A stretch of 64,000 bases of DNA from Gari tellinella (GCA_922989275.2 OV277857.1:3534001-3598000); one strand, 5' to 3'. Counted from the stretch's first letter, positions 32,085 through 41,678 are shown. Numbers and translations are program-made. The notes: generated by a model from the sequence alone, not told the origin.

Positions 32085-32372
32085 ACCCAGAAAAGCCACT
32101 GAACCACTGTAGCATAGACAAGGTTAAACTCAGTATATGAGTATGTGGCATAGACAAGGTCTATGATACATACTTATATACTGAGTTTTATATTATTTGA
32201 TCATTTTAAGCCACAAACAAGCACTCACAAACACTACCTACGTTCTGGCCCCCTGTGACTATAGGAGTTGAAATTGAGAGGTTTAACTGTACTATAAACA
32301 ATTCCATAAAGCTTCATAAGTAGCTCTGTAACTAACTCTTAAGTCATAAATTAATAGGGTATGTATATGATA

Positions 32373-32641
32373 TTAACCCATTGCCCCATATTTACGCCTT
32401 TTTAAGCCTTTAATTTATTTCTCCACTGAGGAAAATATTTCCAATTGATACTGTTATGAATATGTATGATAACAGGAACGTATATTTATACATATATCTA
32501 ATATACGTCCCTTATCATAATAACTGGGTTTTTTTTATATTCTAGCAGATGGTAGCTTAAAGCAGGCTGCTTTACTTTCAACCTGCTTAAAGTGGTCACC
32601 TGTTTGCAAAACTAGAATCAGGTTGTGGGGTAATGGGTTAA
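32373..32641 (+). mobile_element. A MITE
   Basis: TTAACCCATTGCCCCATATT to GGGGTAATGGGTTAA. The core is collapsed to GCAGGCTGCTTTACTTTC, and a local palindrome (GAACGTATATTTATACA region) has been added. Confidence 0.82.
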
Positions 32642-32904
32642 ACTACATCTCGACCTTTACAAACAATGTAATTTTGAAGAGTATACTTGTCATAGGCAAA
32701 CAATGTAGAGAGAAATCGCTGTGTGTCCTAGAATAAAACCGGACATTGGTTTCTTAGACTATAAGGCTGCTTCAAAAAGTAATGATACTTGATCGATCAC
32801 TTCAATATAATAAGTGCAAAATGCATGTGTGATACATCATATTAAAGAAGAATTTGTTACCTACACGATAGTATAATGCACAATAAGATCACATAACTCG
32901 ATAA

Positions 32905-33110
32905 TATAATACAGTTATTTCTCAATAAACGCATAGATGTAAGTTGAAACGACTATTCCAATTGCAAATAGTTTTGGAGCCAGGTCAAATACTGGGTATC
33001 CTGGATCAGGCTTTGAACTGTTTGCAATTCAGACTGAAATGAACAGTAAGAATTGGCAAACATGACAACTATCATTTTTTACATTGTATTGAAATGCGTT
33101 TGTTTTTCAT
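32905..33110 (-). mobile_element. I-related remnant
   Basis: TACAGTTATTTCTCAATAAA, CAAATAGTTTTGGAGCCAGG and CAGGCTTTGAACTGTTTGCA resemble the I core. The ends are eroded. Confidence 0.5.
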
Positions 33111-33114
33111 TTGA

Positions 33115-33270
33115 ACCCTGTCCTTACATTTGTTTTGTACATGTAACCTGCTAGAATAAAGAAAGTATTATTATGATACATATTCACGCTTGTACTAATT
33201 TTAACTATCTTATTCATTTGAGGAATAATTTGAATGCGTCAAAAGGCGTATTTATGGAGTATTGGGTTAA
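33115..33270 (-). mobile_element. A MITE, right half only
   Basis: AACCTGCTAGAATAAAGAAA to GGAGTATTGGGTTAA. Confidence 0.65.
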
Positions 33271-33336
33271 TACAATGAACTACCGGTAGCCTACGTCAGA
33301 ATATAGAGGTTGCACTGTATTGATACTAAGTTGATA

Positions 33337-33436
33337 TACAGTGCTCCCTCCTCACAATGACGCTCCAAAAAACGAGTCTCTCCTTACAACAATGTTCAAG
33401 AATGAATCTGATGCTGTTCCACCAAACAAATCAACT
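33337..33436 (+). mobile_element. F MITE copy 5, left part
   Basis: TACAGTGCTCCCTCCTCACA and CGAGTCTCTCCTTACAACA. Broken by the LINE tail at 33437. Confidence 0.7.
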
Positions 33437-33674
33437 ATGCTTTAGACGTGGTCCAGGGCGACCCAAGATGACATGGGAGACTTTAGCTGAGAGAGATAGA
33501 CGAGAGTGGAAACTTTCTGAAGTTGACCCCTGTGACAGGGATATGTGGAGATCCAGTGTGAGATCTGCTATGCGTGCAGTTAGCCAGCTGCCTGGAAGGG
33601 GGCCCACCGATGTGGACGACACTCCCACTCCTGCACGTTAATATAAATACCGATGATGATGATGATGATGATGA
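33437..33674 (+). mobile_element. 5'-truncated LINE 3' end with (GAT)n tail
   Basis: Encodes the end of a non-LTR retrotransposon polyprotein: GRGPGRPKMTWETLAERDRR, then DPCDRDMWRSSVRSAMRA, and a stop at 33639-33641. It ends in a GATGATGAT microsatellite (33652-33674). The GRPKxxW motif with a downstream W-R pattern is usual at the C-terminus after reverse transcriptase. It interrupts the left half of an F-family MITE (33337-33436). It is a dead fragment with no catalytic domain. Confidence 0.75.
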
Positions 33675-34838
33675 TTTATCCTTTCACTGATCGTCTGCTT
33701 TAAATCTGTCTGGTATAAACGCATTTCTGTAAGGTGCAAAACATTTTATAGATCTGGATTTTATTTGGGAAAATTCATTGCACCAACATCACGTGCCCTG
33801 TGTCGGTGTATCTGTATACGTGCATATGTACACCTTCTGCATGTTATGCAATTATCGTCTGCAAGAATTATCATCTGAAACAAAGTCTCAAATTTGATTA
33901 ATTCGCATTTTCTTTTAGAAAATATCTCATGAGTATGATGTGCATCTGCGTCTTGTCTGGATCTTAACCGTTTTAAATAGTACTAACAAATTTGCTCTTA
34001 GCACTATAAAATTGTGAAAACATGCTCCATTTGAAAGATATAGGGCAGATAACTGTTGAATGCAGGACAAAAATAGTTTTTGAAAGAGTTGTCTTTCTTC
34101 CACAATTTATTTGGTTGGGATGAGTTGCCTCCCTTCCTTCTGACAGGGGCATTTTTTACCTGGACACCGATTAAGGTGAGATAAACAAAACAGGTGGTGG
34201 AGTAAAGATGTGATTGTGGAATAGTTTTCGGCACAAAGTGATCAAATTCAGGATAGATTTGTAACATAGTACCTGGATTTCCACATAGGTATGTAGATTT
34301 TATATCAGTGTCCATGTATGCGAAGTTGTTTGAGCAAATGCATGTCTTTGCGCGCTTGCCAGAGAAATTTCGATGGCCTCATAAATTTCACGATCAAATT
34401 TATTTGTAATAACACAATGCCTATTACTAATGCTATGGTCTGATCATGTTGTGTGCCGGACAAAGACAAACTCATCGTACTATTTATAGAAATTACAAAC
34501 CAGAGATCATAACTTCTGTAATTATCTGAATAAACATTGGATACACATGTGTTTGACCTCTTCTAAATCCGGATGAACAGAAACTTACAAACAGTCTGGA
34601 TCCTGATCAAACACCCAATGACTCATCAGGATCAAACATGTTTGACACTTGTATTGTTGTTTCTTCGGCTATAATGATCAAACTCAAAACTTAAGAAATA
34701 AAACCCGATAACAATTATTTAAGCAGAGGATAACCAGGCAATGAAGGGCAATTAATAAATATTGATTGTCATGTAATACGAGGTCACCCTTTGTTTGTTG
34801 AGTAGATGATTGTAGTCTCTCTACTACCCTGATGAACA
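33675..34838. other. stretch without recognised gene
   Basis: Contains only a hairpin remnant (34585-34650). Also empty: 29455-29820, 32642-32904, 35331-35518, 35848-36112, 37167-37394, 38371-38666. Confidence 0.4.
34585..34650 (+). repeat. isolated B/C-type hairpin remnant
   Basis: ACAAACAGTCTGGATCCTGA with CATCAGGATCAAACATGTTT. No element ends recognised. Confidence 0.55.
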
Positions 34839-34889
34839 TGTAACCGGGTTGAATTTATGATTAAATGGTGAGAGACATATTTGTGTAAG

Positions 34890-35040
34890 CAGCTCTGTGT
34901 TTCTGTCGTCAGAACACTTGCCCTGTAAGCAAGGGGTCCCGGGTTCGAGCCCCAGTCTTTCGGCTCTAAATTACCTTTTTGTGTTGAGGGGCGGTAAAAC
35001 ACCATTCAATTTCATTCATTCGAGCCCCCGTCTGGCTGCA
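34890..35040 (+). pseudogene. tRNA-like module in the 5' LTR of copy 2, split by a retroposed tail
   Basis: The same module as 35235-35309, but after TTCGAGCCCC about 65 bp are inserted (AGTCTTTCGGCTC to CATTTCATTC), and TTCGAGCCCC is then repeated before CGTCTGGCTGCA. The 10-bp duplication and the ATTC-rich end (TTTCATTCATTC) fit a 5'-truncated LINE or SINE tail. Confidence 0.6.
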
Positions 35041-35234
35041 TATTTTTCTCACGTTACATTTGGCAGCCAACCTAAATACCCGTAGGATAATGTGTAACTC
35101 GTAGAGTGTACAAATATAATAAAAAGAAGAAACCTGAGGAGTGTTAATTAAGAATTCTGGACGAATTTTTGTGTAGAGGGGGTGTGTGTAGTCTGGTTGA
35201 GTTTATGACTAAATGGTGAAAGATTTGTGTAAGC

Positions 35235-35309
35235 GGCCTGTTGGTTGGGTCGGTAGAACACTTGCCCTGTAAGCAAGGGGTCCCGGGTTCGAGCCCCGGT
35301 CTGGCTGCA
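35235..35309 (+). pseudogene. tRNA-like module in the 3' LTR of copy 2
   Basis: Anticodon arm CTTGC-CCTGTAA-GCAAG (anticodon TGT, Thr) and T arm CCGGGTTCGAGCCCCGG are intact. Position 33 is C instead of T and the acceptor stem is weak, so this is tRNA-derived rather than a normal gene. Boxes A and B could still give a Pol III promoter. Confidence 0.5.
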
Positions 35310-35518
35310 TATATTTCTCACCATGTTACACACAGTCCTTTTAAGCCCACACACACTACTTGTCGTGGATGTCCAGGTGTGATTTAAAAGTATACCCGTT
35401 GAAGTTTCAATTGCCCACAAACCCTACCTCAATTTCTAAAGTCATCTTTTATCTCTGTATATTTTCAAAAAATGCTTTCCACATGGTTTAGATCCAGATC
35501 AAACTCAGAATATATAAG

Positions 35519-35847
35519 TTTAACCATTACTTTATGTGTATGCTTTTTTACTCCTTTTAAATATTCTCGGAAATTCTCCCATACATGATACTATGGGCCA
35601 TAGCCTGTTACTATAGTTTTGAAAACATTTGATCCCTTAAGCAGGTTGAAAGTAAAGCAGAATGCTTTACTTTTAAACTGCTTTAGGCTTAGATAAATAA
35701 TAGATATGCTAGAATTATCAATATAGAAAACATTTTCTTATGTTATATTAACTTATATATTCATTACTGTATAAAGTGGAACTATTTTAATCAATGTATG
35801 AATAAATTAAAGGTGTAAAAAGGTGTATACAGGGAGTAATGGGTTAA
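35519..35847 (-). mobile_element. A MITE, enlarged
   Basis: GTTTAACCATTACTTTATG to GGGAGTAATGGGTTAA with core CTTAAGCAGGTTGAAAGTAA. A partial second left end (ATGGGCCATAGCCTGTTAC) is nested. Confidence 0.7.
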
Positions 35848-36112
35848 CCTCATCCTCGATTAAAGAAAATATTTCCACTTTATCAGCAGGCACTTTATTA
35901 ATTCTTCTTAGTTCTTATAATGATAAGGTCTGGCTGTCCAGTCAAGAACTATTAACAAGGTCTCCCTGACTCCTTGTTTGGCAATTTTGTGGGTTGGTAT
36001 TTTCCATCTCGAGAGTCTCATGGTCACGTTTCACTAGGTCCTTCCAGGATACCTTTGGTACCATGTTTCTACTGATCTGATTCTACACTGTTTATAATGA
36101 CTCTAGGATCTT

Positions 36113-36182
36113 TTTTGACAAACAGTTTCAACCTGATCAAATTTTTAATTACTCATTTGAAAAGGATCCAAACTGTTTGATT
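36113..36182 (+). repeat. isolated B/C-type hairpin remnant
   Basis: TGACAAACAGTTTCAACCTG with AAAGGATCCAAACTGTTTGA. Confidence 0.55.
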
Positions 36183-36250
36183 TCTTAGCCATATTACCGG
36201 TAGTCAGAATGGCTAAAATGTCAATTGTAGAAATGAAAACTGACAACAGT

Positions 36251-36503
36251 TTAACCCATTATGATTATCCCATAAATACCCCGTTTAACGCCTTTAATTC
36301 ATTCTAAGACTGAAGAAAATAGTTCCAATTTATAAAGTCATCCTGAAGTATTTCCTAAAACCTGGCAGATGATAGCTTAAGTTAAAGCAGGTTGAAAATA
36401 AAGCAGAATGTGCCTAAAATCCCCTTCTGCTTTACTTTTAATCTGCTTTAAGTAATTTTTCTCACTTCAAAACTTAGAACTAGGCTATGGGGTAAAAGGT
36501 TAA
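36251..36503 (+). mobile_element. A MITE
   Basis: TTAACCCATTATGATTATCC to GGGGTAAAAGGTTAA. It adjoins an eroded E element (about 36500-36620) through a shared TTAA. Confidence 0.8.
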
Positions 36504-36620
36504 ACCCTTCTCCTCTTATAAGCACATATTGACACCTTTTGAAAGCAGAGTAGACCCAGATCAGTCAGCTCATGAAGGAGTTTCTGATGAGGATCTGCAC
36601 TGTTTTCTTAAAGGATCTAT
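36500..36620 (+). mobile_element. E MITE remnant
   Basis: TTAAACCCTTCTCCTC and GTAGACCCAGATCAGTCAGC with GGATCTGCACTGTTT. Confidence 0.55.
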
Positions 36621-36666
36621 TTGACATGAATCTCTTCTTTCCTAAGGAAAATTTTATTAGCTAATC

Positions 36667-36845
36667 ACAGAGTTCAAGATAAGGGGAGTATTTCAAAAAC
36701 TAAAACTTTTGTTTCTGGATTAAACCCTATGGTGTTACTTCTCATTAGACGATTCTAATGAATAGTAACACCATAGGATTTGGTGCTGAAATAAGCGAGA
36801 AAATGTTGGATTTGTTCAGTTTACCCCCTCTTATCTGGAGTCCTG
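36667..36845 (+). mobile_element. D MITE
   Basis: CAGAGTTCAAGATAAG to CTTATCTGGAGTCCTG. The apex is shortened to CATTAGACGATTCTAATG. Confidence 0.82.
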
Positions 36846-36921
36846 TTAAATCATAATGTAATAATCAAGATTATACATGTTCATAGTGGGTAGGGATTTA
36901 CGTTATTCAGCAGGAGAAGAC

Positions 36922-37166
36922 TTAACCCATTACCATATAAATATGCTTTTTTGCACCTTTAATTTATTCCTCCAAAATAGTTCCAATTTATACAGTCATG
37001 AATATGTATCATAAGACAAAATGTTTATATTTAAGCAGATGGTAGCTTAAAGCAGGCTAAAAGTAAAGCAGATTGCGCCTCAAGGCACATTCTGTCTTAC
37101 TTTAAATCTGCTTTAAGTGGTCATATGTCTTCAAAAACTAGAAACAAGCTATGGGGTAATAGTTTA
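36922..37166 (+). mobile_element. A MITE
   Basis: TTAACCCATTACCATATAA to GGGGTAATAGTTTAA. Apex GCGCCTCAAGGCAC. Confidence 0.85.
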
Positions 37167-37394
37167 AAACAGTCGATATTGGACAGATGTTCTGTAATAA
37201 TGTGAACCACACAACAGTGTGATCAATACGGTTGATCAATGAAACATATACAGGACAGTACATGAGCCAGTTACTGACTTACTGTATAAATAGTTAAACA
37301 TATTTCTGAAAGTCTGTGGGTTTCATTTGGAAAGCAAAAACAAAACTTTGTCTCTATTTGTTCCTAACCCTTTGCAAGCAGAGTAAGACTTGAC

Positions 37395-37460
37395 TGGTTA
37401 TTTGCAAACAGTCTGGATCCAGATCATATACTTGTCATCAAATCTAGATCCTAACTGTTC
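37395..37460 (+). repeat. isolated B/C-type hairpin remnant
   Basis: GCAAACAGTCTGGATCCAGA with ATCTAGATCCTAACTGTT. Confidence 0.5.
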
Positions 37461-37512
37461 ACGCAGCTCTTCAGGTGTCTTTAATTTAAAAAAGAAAATA
37501 TATAGCTTGAGT

Positions 37513-37709
37513 CAGGGCTCCAGATAAGAGGGAGTAAACTGAACAAATTCAATGTTTTCTCACTCATTTCAGCACCAATCCTATGGTGTTACTACTCATT
37601 AGAATCGTCTCGAGACGATTCTAATAAGTAGTGACACCATAGGGTTTAATTTATTAATAATGATTTTAGTTTTTGAAATACACCCCCCAGCCCCTTATCT
37701 GGAGCCCTG
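37513..37709 (+). mobile_element. D MITE
   Basis: CAGGGCTCCAGATAAG to CTTATCTGGAGCCCTG. Hairpin ACTACTCATTAGAATCGTCT closes directly on itself at TCTCGAGA. Confidence 0.88.
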
Positions 37710-37808
37710 TAAGGCTGTTGAGTTGGCAATATGTAGAAACACCATTTGACACCTATACCTATTTGTCATATGAAATGCTTATTCAAGCTTCATTCAATAT
37801 TCTGTCAA

Positions 37809-38060
37809 CACTTTACTCCATAGAAGCTCTTTTTAGCACATTCAATTTATTCCTCCTCTGAAGAAAATAGTTCCTATTTAGACATTCAGGAATATATACC
37901 AAAATAAATATAATATTGTACATGTATATCCTAGCAGATAGCAGCTTAAGGTAGGCTAAAGGTAAGCAGAATGCGCCTTAATATGCATTCTGCTTTACTT
38001 TTAACCTGCTTTAAGTGGTCACCTATCTTCAATACTAGAAAAAACCTATGGAGTAAAGTG
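37809..38060 (+). mobile_element. A MITE
   Basis: CACTTTACTCCATAGAAGC to CTATGGAGTAAAGTGG. Apex GCGCCTTAATATGC. Confidence 0.78.
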
Positions 38061-38098
38061 GATCAGGTTTTGCCCCATCTATCTTTAAGCGGTCACCT

Positions 38099-38215
38099 GC
38101 CTTGACTCTTGAAGAGTTTGTCCTAAAAATATTATAAACAGTAGCAAACAGTACAGGCACTGAGCAGGCCATAGTTTTAAATACCTTTTGGACAAAACCT
38201 TCAAGAGTCAAGGTT
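38099..38215. mobile_element. unclassified small inverted-repeat element
   Basis: CCTTGACTCTTGAAGAGTTT at the left and its near-exact inverse AACCTTCAAGAGTCAAGG at the right, 117 bp. No other copy seen here. Confidence 0.6.
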
Positions 38216-38289
38216 AACTTGTAATTATTTAGAAAATAGAAGTGTCCTTTAGAAAAGTCGGCTGTGTAAACACCATGGACCTGTTTAAA

Positions 38290-38370
38290 ATATACTCATT
38301 AAATTTGCAATTAGTGTATACCCAGATCTACACTGTAGATCTATACGGGGTCTACACTGTTTCCTAATTT
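38290..38370 (+). repeat. E-type hairpin remnant
   Basis: GTGTATACCCAGATCTACAC and GGGGTCTACACTGTTT. Confidence 0.5.
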
Positions 38371-38666
38371 AGACCAATATTTGTTAATCTACCCAGAATT
38401 CCAAGTAGACTGCTTCATGTTTTGGTAACTAAAATTATCCACAAGTGAACCAAATAATCCCCAAGAGTTAATGCTAAGTGTTGAAAGAGTTAAATCCACT
38501 TTAAGTGGACAGGAAGTCCTTGTAGATAACTTCATTGACATGTTTGTTTGCTTTATATTTTTCAGGGGGCTCTTTCCCCATCCCCGATACAACTTACAAG
38601 TAGAAAAGCCTTCTTGTAAGTATTTCTTTCAATGCTTAATACGTTAATTAGCGGCGGAACTATATT

Positions 38667-38826
38667 AACCTTTGCATGCAGTTTGGATCCTGATGGGGAC
38701 ACCTCATAACTGTTTGACACTCTGACACTGTTTTTGAAAAGAAATTTAAAATTTCTATTTCTAGAACAGATCTAGTTGAAGACGAAAAAGTTCAGACGAA
38801 AAAATTATTGAGCATGCAAAGAGTTA
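38667..38826 (-). mobile_element. C MITE, core deleted
   Basis: ACCTTTGCATGCAGTTTGGA to TTGAGCATGCAAAGAGTTAA. Shares TTAA with the next A fragment. Confidence 0.7.
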
Positions 38827-38957
38827 ACTCTTTCAGCTTAAAGCATGTTAAAAGTAAAGCAGAATGCACCTTAAGGCACATTCTGCTTTACTTTCTACCT
38901 GCTTTAAATGATCACCTGTTTTCAAAACTTTAAACTGGCTATATGGTAATGGGTTAA
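38823..38957 (+). mobile_element. A MITE, left half lost
   Basis: AGCTTAAAGCATGTTAAAAG and hairpin to TATGGTAATGGGTTAA. Confidence 0.7.
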
Positions 38958-39049
38958 GACTGCTAAAAATCTAAAATGCTGTTGCATATTTGAAAATAAT
39001 CCTATTTTAATGCAATCAGTAATACAGAAATATATAAATGAAATGCCTA

Positions 39050-39252
39050 AAAGTAAGTTTTATCTCATAACACCTTAAGGCACATTCTACTTTACTTTCA
39101 GCCTGCTTTAAGCTGTGTTCTGCTATGAGTAAGAAAAGATTCTTACGGTGCATAATCATAATTCATGACTACATTGTTTATAAATTCTAGCTATTTTCTT
39201 CAATGGAGGAATAAATTAAAGGCATAATAAGGCGTATTTATCGGGTTGTGTG
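39050..39252 (-). mobile_element. A MITE, one side of the hairpin lost
   Basis: Starts at ACACCTTAAGGCACATTC, the apex, and ends GGCGTATTTATCGGGTTG. Confidence 0.65.
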
Positions 39253-39263
39253 ATAACAGAGAC

Positions 39264-39477
39264 TACAGTGAGTAAAACCTCGCTATTACGACCACTAAAA
39301 CGAAGGCTAATTGGTTGTATAATAGACAGGTGACAGCTTAAAGCAAGGTGACAGTGAAACAGAAAGCTCCTAAAGGAGCTTTCTGTTTCACTGTCACCTT
39401 GCTTTGAGTGGTCACCTATCGTAAACAACCTAATAATTAACAGAATTTAGTGGTCGTAATAGCGAGGTTTTACTGTA
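39264..39477 (+). mobile_element. G MITE
   Basis: ACAGTGAGTAAAACCTCG to AATAGCGAGGTTTTACTGTA. Perfect hairpin AAGCAAGGTGACAGTGAAAC with apex AGCTCCTAAAGGAGCT. Confidence 0.88.
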
Positions 39478-39528
39478 TAATGAAATGTTTCTATAATTAC
39501 CCTGGTCTTACCTAGAACCCAGATTAGG

Positions 39529-39951
39529 TTAACCCTTTGCTCCATGGATACACATTTTAACACATTTAAATCATTATTATCAATTTCTCATCTGAAGAAA
39601 ATAGCCCCATGAATATGTATCATAAGAAATATTTTCTTAATACTTGCAGATGGTAGCTTAAAGCAGGTTGAAAGTTAAGCAGAACACGCCTGTTTTAACT
39701 CAATATCCCACAGCCGATAGATTTGAAGACATGTGACCACTTAAAGCAGGTTGAAAGTAAAGCAGAATGTGCTTGGATACAGAAAATATTTCTATGCAGC
39801 ATGTTCGTGATTTTATAAGATTTAACTATTTTTTTCAGTGGAGGAATGAATTAAAGGTGTTAAAAGGTGTATTTATTGAGTAATGAGTTATGTGGTCACC
39901 TGTCTTTGGAACGAGAAAAAAAACAGGCTTAGTAATTACAAAGGGTTTATT
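39529..39951 (+). mobile_element. two interleaved A MITEs, rearranged
   Basis: TTAACCCTTTGCTCCATGG, a left arm, then a second A (TTAACTCAATATCCCACAGC to GAGTAATGAGTTA), then GTGGTCACCTGTCTTTGGAA. Ends 28 bp before gene 2's first acceptor. Confidence 0.65.
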
Positions 39952-39979
39952 ATATGTATATTTTGTTTTTCTTGTTCAG

Positions 39980-40223
39980 GAAATGAGCAATGAAAGGTGA
40001 GCTGCTGACTACCCTGGTGGTATGGATGGGTTTAGCCCAGGGCTGGCAGCTGGTGATGAAAGTGCCCCGGGGTGGTGACCTTGGGGCGGCCAGCAGTGTG
40101 TTTGACCTGTGGACTGCCAACATTACACTCAATGAGGACCATGAAAATCCTCTCAATTTACAGCCAGGCATTCCCTTCAAGTCCAGGGACATCTTAGACT
40201 GGGATAGCAAGCGTATAAGTCTG
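39980..40223 (+). CDS. gene 2, exon 1 of coding region: signal peptide and ectodomain start
   Basis: The acceptor CTTGTTCAG ends at 39979, so a 5' non-coding exon must lie upstream. The coding start is ATG at 39990, giving 78 codons up to the donor GTAAGT at 40224 (phase 0). The N-terminus MKGELLTTLVVWMGLAQG is a good signal peptide, followed by WQLVMKVPRGGD and a VFDLWTANITLNEDHENP segment with an N-glycosylation sequon (NIT). The W-x-LVxxx...G...VxDLW pattern resembles an extracellular domain I recall from mollusc and cnidarian secreted proteins, whose name I cannot give. An earlier ATG at 39983 starts a six-codon frame (MSNER) that ends at the TGA overlapping the beginning of the main frame, so it could act as a uORF. 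Confidence 0.85.
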
Positions 40224-40262
40224 GTAAGTATGAGCTAGTAGAATAAAGCTGATGTAGTGAAA

Positions 40263-40425
40263 TACAGTTTTCCCTCTCTACAACAACAGGCTATGGGACA
40301 CAAAGATTATGTCTGTTGTTTTGAGGGAGTCGTTACAGGGAGGGAAAATAATATCCTTAGAGAGCTGAGCTTACATCAGCAAACAGCTTGAATCCAGATC
40401 AGACCGCGTAATGCAGCAGTAAAAA
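40263..40425 (+). mobile_element. F MITE copy 6, partial
   Basis: TACAGTTTTCCCTCTCTACA and the left part of the core CAGCTTGAATCCAGATCAGA, 40 bp inside gene 2 intron 1. Confidence 0.65.
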
Positions 40426-40436
40426 CCAGATATGAT

Positions 40437-40585
40437 ACCTTGTCCAAGGTTATAACAAGTTGAGTCAGAGAACATTCTCAAGCATTTGATAGGTTAGATT
40501 TGAGCTTTTGCTCAAATATGACAAATCAACTACTTGAGAATAATTTCAGAGTTACTTAAACGCTTTATAACCTTAGGACCAGGTA
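40437..40585. mobile_element. unclassified palindromic element
   Basis: CCTTGTCCAAGGTTATAA pairs with TTATAACCTTAGGACCAGG. The inner palindromes are TTTGAGCTTTTGCTCAAA and CTCAAG...CTTGAG. Confidence 0.6.
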
Positions 40586-40616
40586 ACTAAAATGATGCTA
40601 CTTCTTTAAGATGTTT

Positions 40617-40829
40617 ACCCTTTACTAGTGTTGAACATAGGTGATCACTTAAAGCAGGTTGAGGGTATAACAGAATGTACCTTAAGGATCTTTCTGCTTC
40701 ACTTAATCCTACTTCAATTATCTGTTCGGTTATAGAAACTATTTCATGATTGTGTAAAGTGGGACTTTTTTCTTCAATGGAGAAATAAATTAAAGGCTAA
40801 AAAGGTTTATCTATTGGAAAATTGGTTAA
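40617..40829 (-). mobile_element. A MITE, eroded
   Basis: ACCCTTTACTAGTGTTGAAC to GGAAAATTGGTTAA. Confidence 0.65.
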
Positions 40830-40892
40830 AGGCTGATGAAGATAAAGTAGAAACTAAAAGCTCACACAAAAAGCTCATGCAGAAACTTTGTG

Positions 40893-41143
40893 TTAACCCT
40901 TTCCTCCCTAAAACCTCAAATGGTCAATTCTAGTTTTGAATTTAGTCTAGTCCATTTTTGACTTTTTAGGGTTGATTTTTACAATATATGTCAAAATGAC
41001 AAACAGTGTAGACCCTGATCAGAGGGCTCCTTAAGGAGCCCCCTGATCAGGGTCTACACTGTTCGTATAGGACAAGTGTACTCCTCATAGGTATGCTGTT
41101 TGCAAATGACGCTTATATGCATGACTAGGGTTCAAAGAGTTAA
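40893..41143 (-). mobile_element. E MITE (251 bp)
   Basis: TTAACCCTTTCCTCCCTAAA to AGGGTTCAAAGAGTTAA with hairpin GTAGACCCTGATCAGAGGGC. Confidence 0.88.
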
Positions 41144-41185
41144 ACATTCATCCTGAATTGGCAAACCCCCAGGCACTGACTGACA

Positions 41186-41366
41186 CACATTGCTCCCTCT
41201 CTACAAAATAAACCAACAGGGAGACAAATATTGTGTATGTTGTTCAGAGGGAGTTGTTGTGCAGCAGGGAAAGAGTTAGGCATAATTGTCATGTTTGTGG
41301 AACAGCAGCAAGCATTGTTGAATGGAGGGAATCATTGTTTGAAGGGCTGCTATAGGGAGTACTGTA
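41186..41366 (+). mobile_element. F MITE copy 7, core deleted
   Basis: CATTGCTCCCTCTCTACAA to GCTATAGGGAGTACTGTA. The hairpin core is absent. Confidence 0.65.
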
Positions 41367-41678
41367 CAATCATGTATTATGCTACATGCATAGCAATAGA
41401 ACACAATAATATTGTCAATATTCTACTTTATTTTATATAATGATCAATATTTCATGAATCCATTACTCAATTAAATTGGAATAGTTTGTGATGATATGTT
41501 TGATTTGAATGACTCAGTAATGTGTAATGTAAACATTTAACAAATATGAAGTACTGAAATTGATTTGCGAGTCTCAGCTCTCTCAGTTGTTGTAAAATAG
41601 GTCAAAAGTCACACATTGGGAAACTTTGGTCATTATAATGTGTATTAATGGAGTAATGGGTTAATTTTTCTTTGCCTT

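Larger units (their letters stand above)
31727..32104 (-). mobile_element. miniature LTR-type element with tRNA-like LTRs (copy 1)
   Basis: On the minus strand: a 5' LTR (32104-31991, truncated at its outer end), a PBS-like TTTGGCGCCCAACG directly after it, a short non-coding interior, a purine tract AGAAGGGG (31881-31874), then a 3' LTR beginning TGTGTGTAGCCGGG (31873) and ending GTTACA (31727). The LTRs are nearly identical where both exist. There is no room for gag or pol, so it is non-autonomous (TRIM-like). It is inserted in the 36-bp minisatellite. Confidence 0.7.
29821..32291. mobile_element. G-like element hosting the minisatellite
   Basis: The left end CAGAAAAACCTCTCTCAATT is matched in inverse by AATTGAGAGGTTTAACTGTA at 32272-32291. 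Inside, the arm near 29995-30050 (GAGCCAGAACGTAGG, TGCTTGTTTGT) pairs with 32195-32262 (ACAAACAAGCA, CCTACGTTCTGGC). A G-type hairpin (TAAAACAGAAAGCTCC core) lies at about 29870-29950. Units next to the right arm are inverted relative to the array. The simplest reading is a palindromic MITE whose arm expanded into the 36-bp array. Confidence 0.7.
34839..35330 (+). mobile_element. miniature LTR-type element with tRNA-like LTRs (copy 2)
   Basis: The 5' LTR (34839-35058) ends TCTCACGTTACA and is followed by PBS-like TTTGGCAGCCAAC (35059-35071). A short non-coding interior leads to purine tract AGAGGGGG (35175-35182) and a 3' LTR (35183-35330, TGTGTGTAGTCTGG to ATGTTACA). The interior is recognisably related to copy 1 (GACGAATTYTTGTGTAGARG, then GGGTGTGTGTAG), yet the tRNA-like module in the LTR is different. 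No clear target duplication was found. Confidence 0.7.

Noticed and set aside
33357..33641. A small host gene encoding a 94-residue basic protein
   Set aside because: It fuses MITE sequence with a LINE C-terminus and is followed by a (GAT)n tail, so it is a retrotransposon remnant.
16311..37709. Six-bp target duplications for all D elements
   Set aside because: Only the copy at 1506 has a perfect duplication. 12820 matches 4 of 6, and 16311, 36667 and 37513 do not match, so the claim is limited to J and one D copy.
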